From JADJXV01 sp046328995 (GTDB lineage: Bacteria; Bacteroidota; Ignavibacteria; Kapaibacteriales; UBA961): DNA of 64,000 bases. The notes under the pieces were generated by a model. The model was not told where the DNA came from and did no database searches. It saw only the letters and a program-made list of their open reading frames with translations. The stretch spans positions 310,001-374,000 of the forward strand of contig JAXLVN010000002.1 of NCBI GenBank assembly GCA_046328995.1, written 5' to 3'. The translations under genes were made by a program, and so were the position numbers. Shown piece by piece: positions 62,753-64,000 of the stretch (positions within the stretch are counted from its first letter, which is position 1; each line of letters begins with the position of its first letter).

Positions 62753-63610
62753 ATGTATCGAATAATTGAGTTTATCGTCCGATTCAAAGAATATGTGTCG
62801 CTCTCGGCGGTCGTCGTGATCTGCTTCTCGCTCATGACCTTCGGCAATGTGGCACAATTAGGCGGCTTCCGGGCTGTCGTCGTCGGCGGTATAGGATGGC
62901 TCCAAAGCGCATTTTCATGGATACCGAATCCCGTCGCTCTCAAAAGTGAAAATTCCGCCCTCCGCGAACTCAACCTGCAGCTCACCGACGAACGTGCCAA
63001 AATCCGGCAGGCACTCATCGAAAATGATAAACTCCGGAAAATGCTCGAATTCAAAAAGCAAACGACATTTCCCATTGTCACTGCTGATATCGTGGGTAAG
63101 ACTACTACCGAAGTTCGTAATTTTGCTACACTTAACAAAGGCGAGCTCGACGGCATCAAAGAAGGCATGACCGTCATGACCGATGCCGGTATCGTCGGAC
63201 TCATCATCGCTTCGAGCAAAAATTACTCCCTCGTACGACTGCTCATCAACCGCGACAGCCGCGTCGCAGCCAAGGTCCAACGCAGCCGCATCGACGGTAT
63301 CCTCGTCTGGGAAGGCGACCAAACCCTGCTCATGAAGAACATTCCAAAGTCGTACGATGTGAAAGTCGGCGACGATGTCATTACCTCCGAATACAGCAAT
63401 CGCTTCCCGACCAATATTCCGATCGGCAAAGTCTCGGAAGTACGCGACGAAGCGAATTCTTTATTCCGGAAAATCTTAGTGCAGCCGTCGGTGAATTTTA
63501 CCTCGCTCGAACAAGTCTTCGTCGTCAAAATGCTGCCCGACCCCGAACGCGTCGCCCTCGAAAAAGAAATCGAAGACCGATGGAAATCACGAAATATTCA
63601 GCAGCGATAA
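62753..63610 (+). CDS. mreC: Rod-shape determining protein MreC
   Basis: 285 residues. One N-terminal membrane segment (YVSLSAVVVICFSLMTFGN), then a coiled coil (SENSALRELNLQLTDERAKI, ENDKLRKMLEFKK) and the MreC beta domain (NFATLNKGELDGIKEGMTVM, IVGLIIASSKNYSLVRLLIN, GDDVITSEYSNRFPTNIPIG). Links MreB/RodA-PBP2 in lateral wall growth. Followed by mreD, the usual order; mreB is not in the window. Confidence 0.94.
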   Translation: MYRIIEFIVRFKEYVSLSAVVVICFSLMTFGNVAQLGGFRAVVVGGIGWLQSAFSWIPNPVALKSENSALRELNLQLTDERAKIRQALIENDKLRKMLEFKKQTTFPIVTADIVGKTTTEVRNFATLNKGELDGIKEGMTVMTDAGIVGLIIASSKNYSLVRLLINRDSRVAAKVQRSRIDGILVWEGDQTLLMKNIPKSYDVKVGDDVITSEYSNRFPTNIPIGKVSEVRDEANSLFRKILVQPSVNFTSLEQVFVVKMLPDPERVALEKEIEDRWKSRNIQQR

Positions 63611-63664
63611 GTAGGTAGAAAAATAGTCATTCCCTTATAATACAGCATATTACATCAGCCATAC

Positions 63665-64000
63665 ATGCCGCCATTCCAAGAAAAATCGTTATTCGAAACC
63701 TGGCCCGCCCTCCGCTATGTGATCTACGCCATCATCGCGCTGATACTCTCGGTGCTGCATGTGGTGTTTTTGAGTCTCATCTCCGTCGGTAGCATTACCC
63801 CCGATCTCTTACTCGTACTCTGCGTGTGGATTGCCATTACGGAGGGACAATTCATCGGGATATTCGCGGGCTTCGGCTGTGGACTTTTATTTGATGTAGT
63901 GTCAGCGGATGTCCTTGGTACAAATGCACTTGCCAAGACTCTCGCTGCCTTCGTGGCCGGCTATTTTTTCAAAGAAAAGCTCGCCGACAAGACGATCGGG
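63665..64000 (+). CDS. mreD: Rod-shape determining protein MreD (3' partial)
   Basis: The frame is open from the ATG at 63665 to the window edge (112 codons). It starts MPPFQEKSLFETWPALRYVI and has membrane segments IYAIIALILSVLHVVFLSLI, LLLVLCVWIAITEGQFIGIF and AGFGCGLLFDVVSADVLGTN; the GLLFD element and following Gly/Asn are typical of MreD. Position 54 bp after mreC supports the call. Confidence 0.88.
   Translation, partial: MPPFQEKSLFETWPALRYVIYAIIALILSVLHVVFLSLISVGSITPDLLLVLCVWIAITEGQFIGIFAGFGCGLLFDVVSADVLGTNALAKTLAAFVAGYFFKEKLADKTIG

Overview
The window looks like chromosome from a member of the FCB group (Bacteroidota, or more likely the Chlorobiota / Ignavibacteria / Kapabacteria side). 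Grounds seen in the sequence: several very large secreted proteins end in type IX secretion (T9SS) C-terminal sorting domains; several transcription starts have the Bacteroidota-type -7 box TAnnTTTG; and a DUF2723 membrane protein, a SufU/SufT pair and an mreC-mreD start are present. Species assignment is inference.

Layout. 1-1005: end of a secreted kelch protein. 1006-7644 (minus strand): a graveyard of polymorphic-toxin cassettes. In the direction of transcription these are a 5'-truncated Rhs/HINT toxin with its immunity gene, an Rhs fragment carrying an RNase A-like toxin with its immunity gene, a decayed Rhs core, another immunity-like gene and a HINT-toxin tail. 7813-12150: giant secreted vWA/WD40/Hydin-like protein. 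12262-14278: sufU, sufT-like and a PaaE-like reductase. 14540-21273 (minus): sigma-54 activator, rhodanese, J-domain protein, tRNA-Leu(CAA), cytochrome c, MEMO-like protein, xseB, PAP2 phosphatase and MlaE permease. 21503-30672 (minus): a cluster of secreted T9SS proteins with an internal duplication, one copy truncated. 30673-33785: repeat-dense DNA around one Fn3-type gene. 33786-41642 (minus): defence-like block of a KAP P-loop NTPase, a membrane pentapeptide protein and a single-chain type ISP restriction-modification enzyme. 41843-49991: CDF transporter, DUF2723 protein, FtsL-like protein, panB, an outer-membrane protein and a PAP2/haloperoxidase-like lipoprotein. 49992-52562: palindromic tandem repeats and a second chain of immunity cassettes, on the plus strand. 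52593-64000: MoxR ATPase, M16-like protein, RDD, SpoIIM, two membrane proteins, DedA, hicAB, a lone AbrB-type antitoxin, a winged-helix remnant, a DppB-type permease, scpB, mreC and the start of mreD.

The most unusual signal is a family of about 55-65 bp hairpin repeats, here called R1, with about 13 copies. The outer arm is conserved (near GTAAACACTTACCGCTGAAA) and the hairpin stem changes sequence between copies while staying base-paired. R1 copies lie as inverted pairs, hairpin side inward, around single accessory genes: immunity genes, the KAP NTPase and a HINT-toxin/immunity pair. Between neighbouring cassettes the same composite recurs: R1, a decayed piece of Rhs core that starts at the same codon, a palindromic array (R3), then an R1 in the opposite orientation. 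A 121-bp MITE-like element (MT) has inserted into the R1 hairpin twice. I infer a repeat-bounded, recombining toxin/immunity (and defence) cassette system. No recombinase for it is visible here.

Housekeeping blocks show normal operon logic: xseB and the MEMO gene overlap, mlaE and the PAP2 gene abut, hicA and hicB overlap, and mreC leads into mreD.
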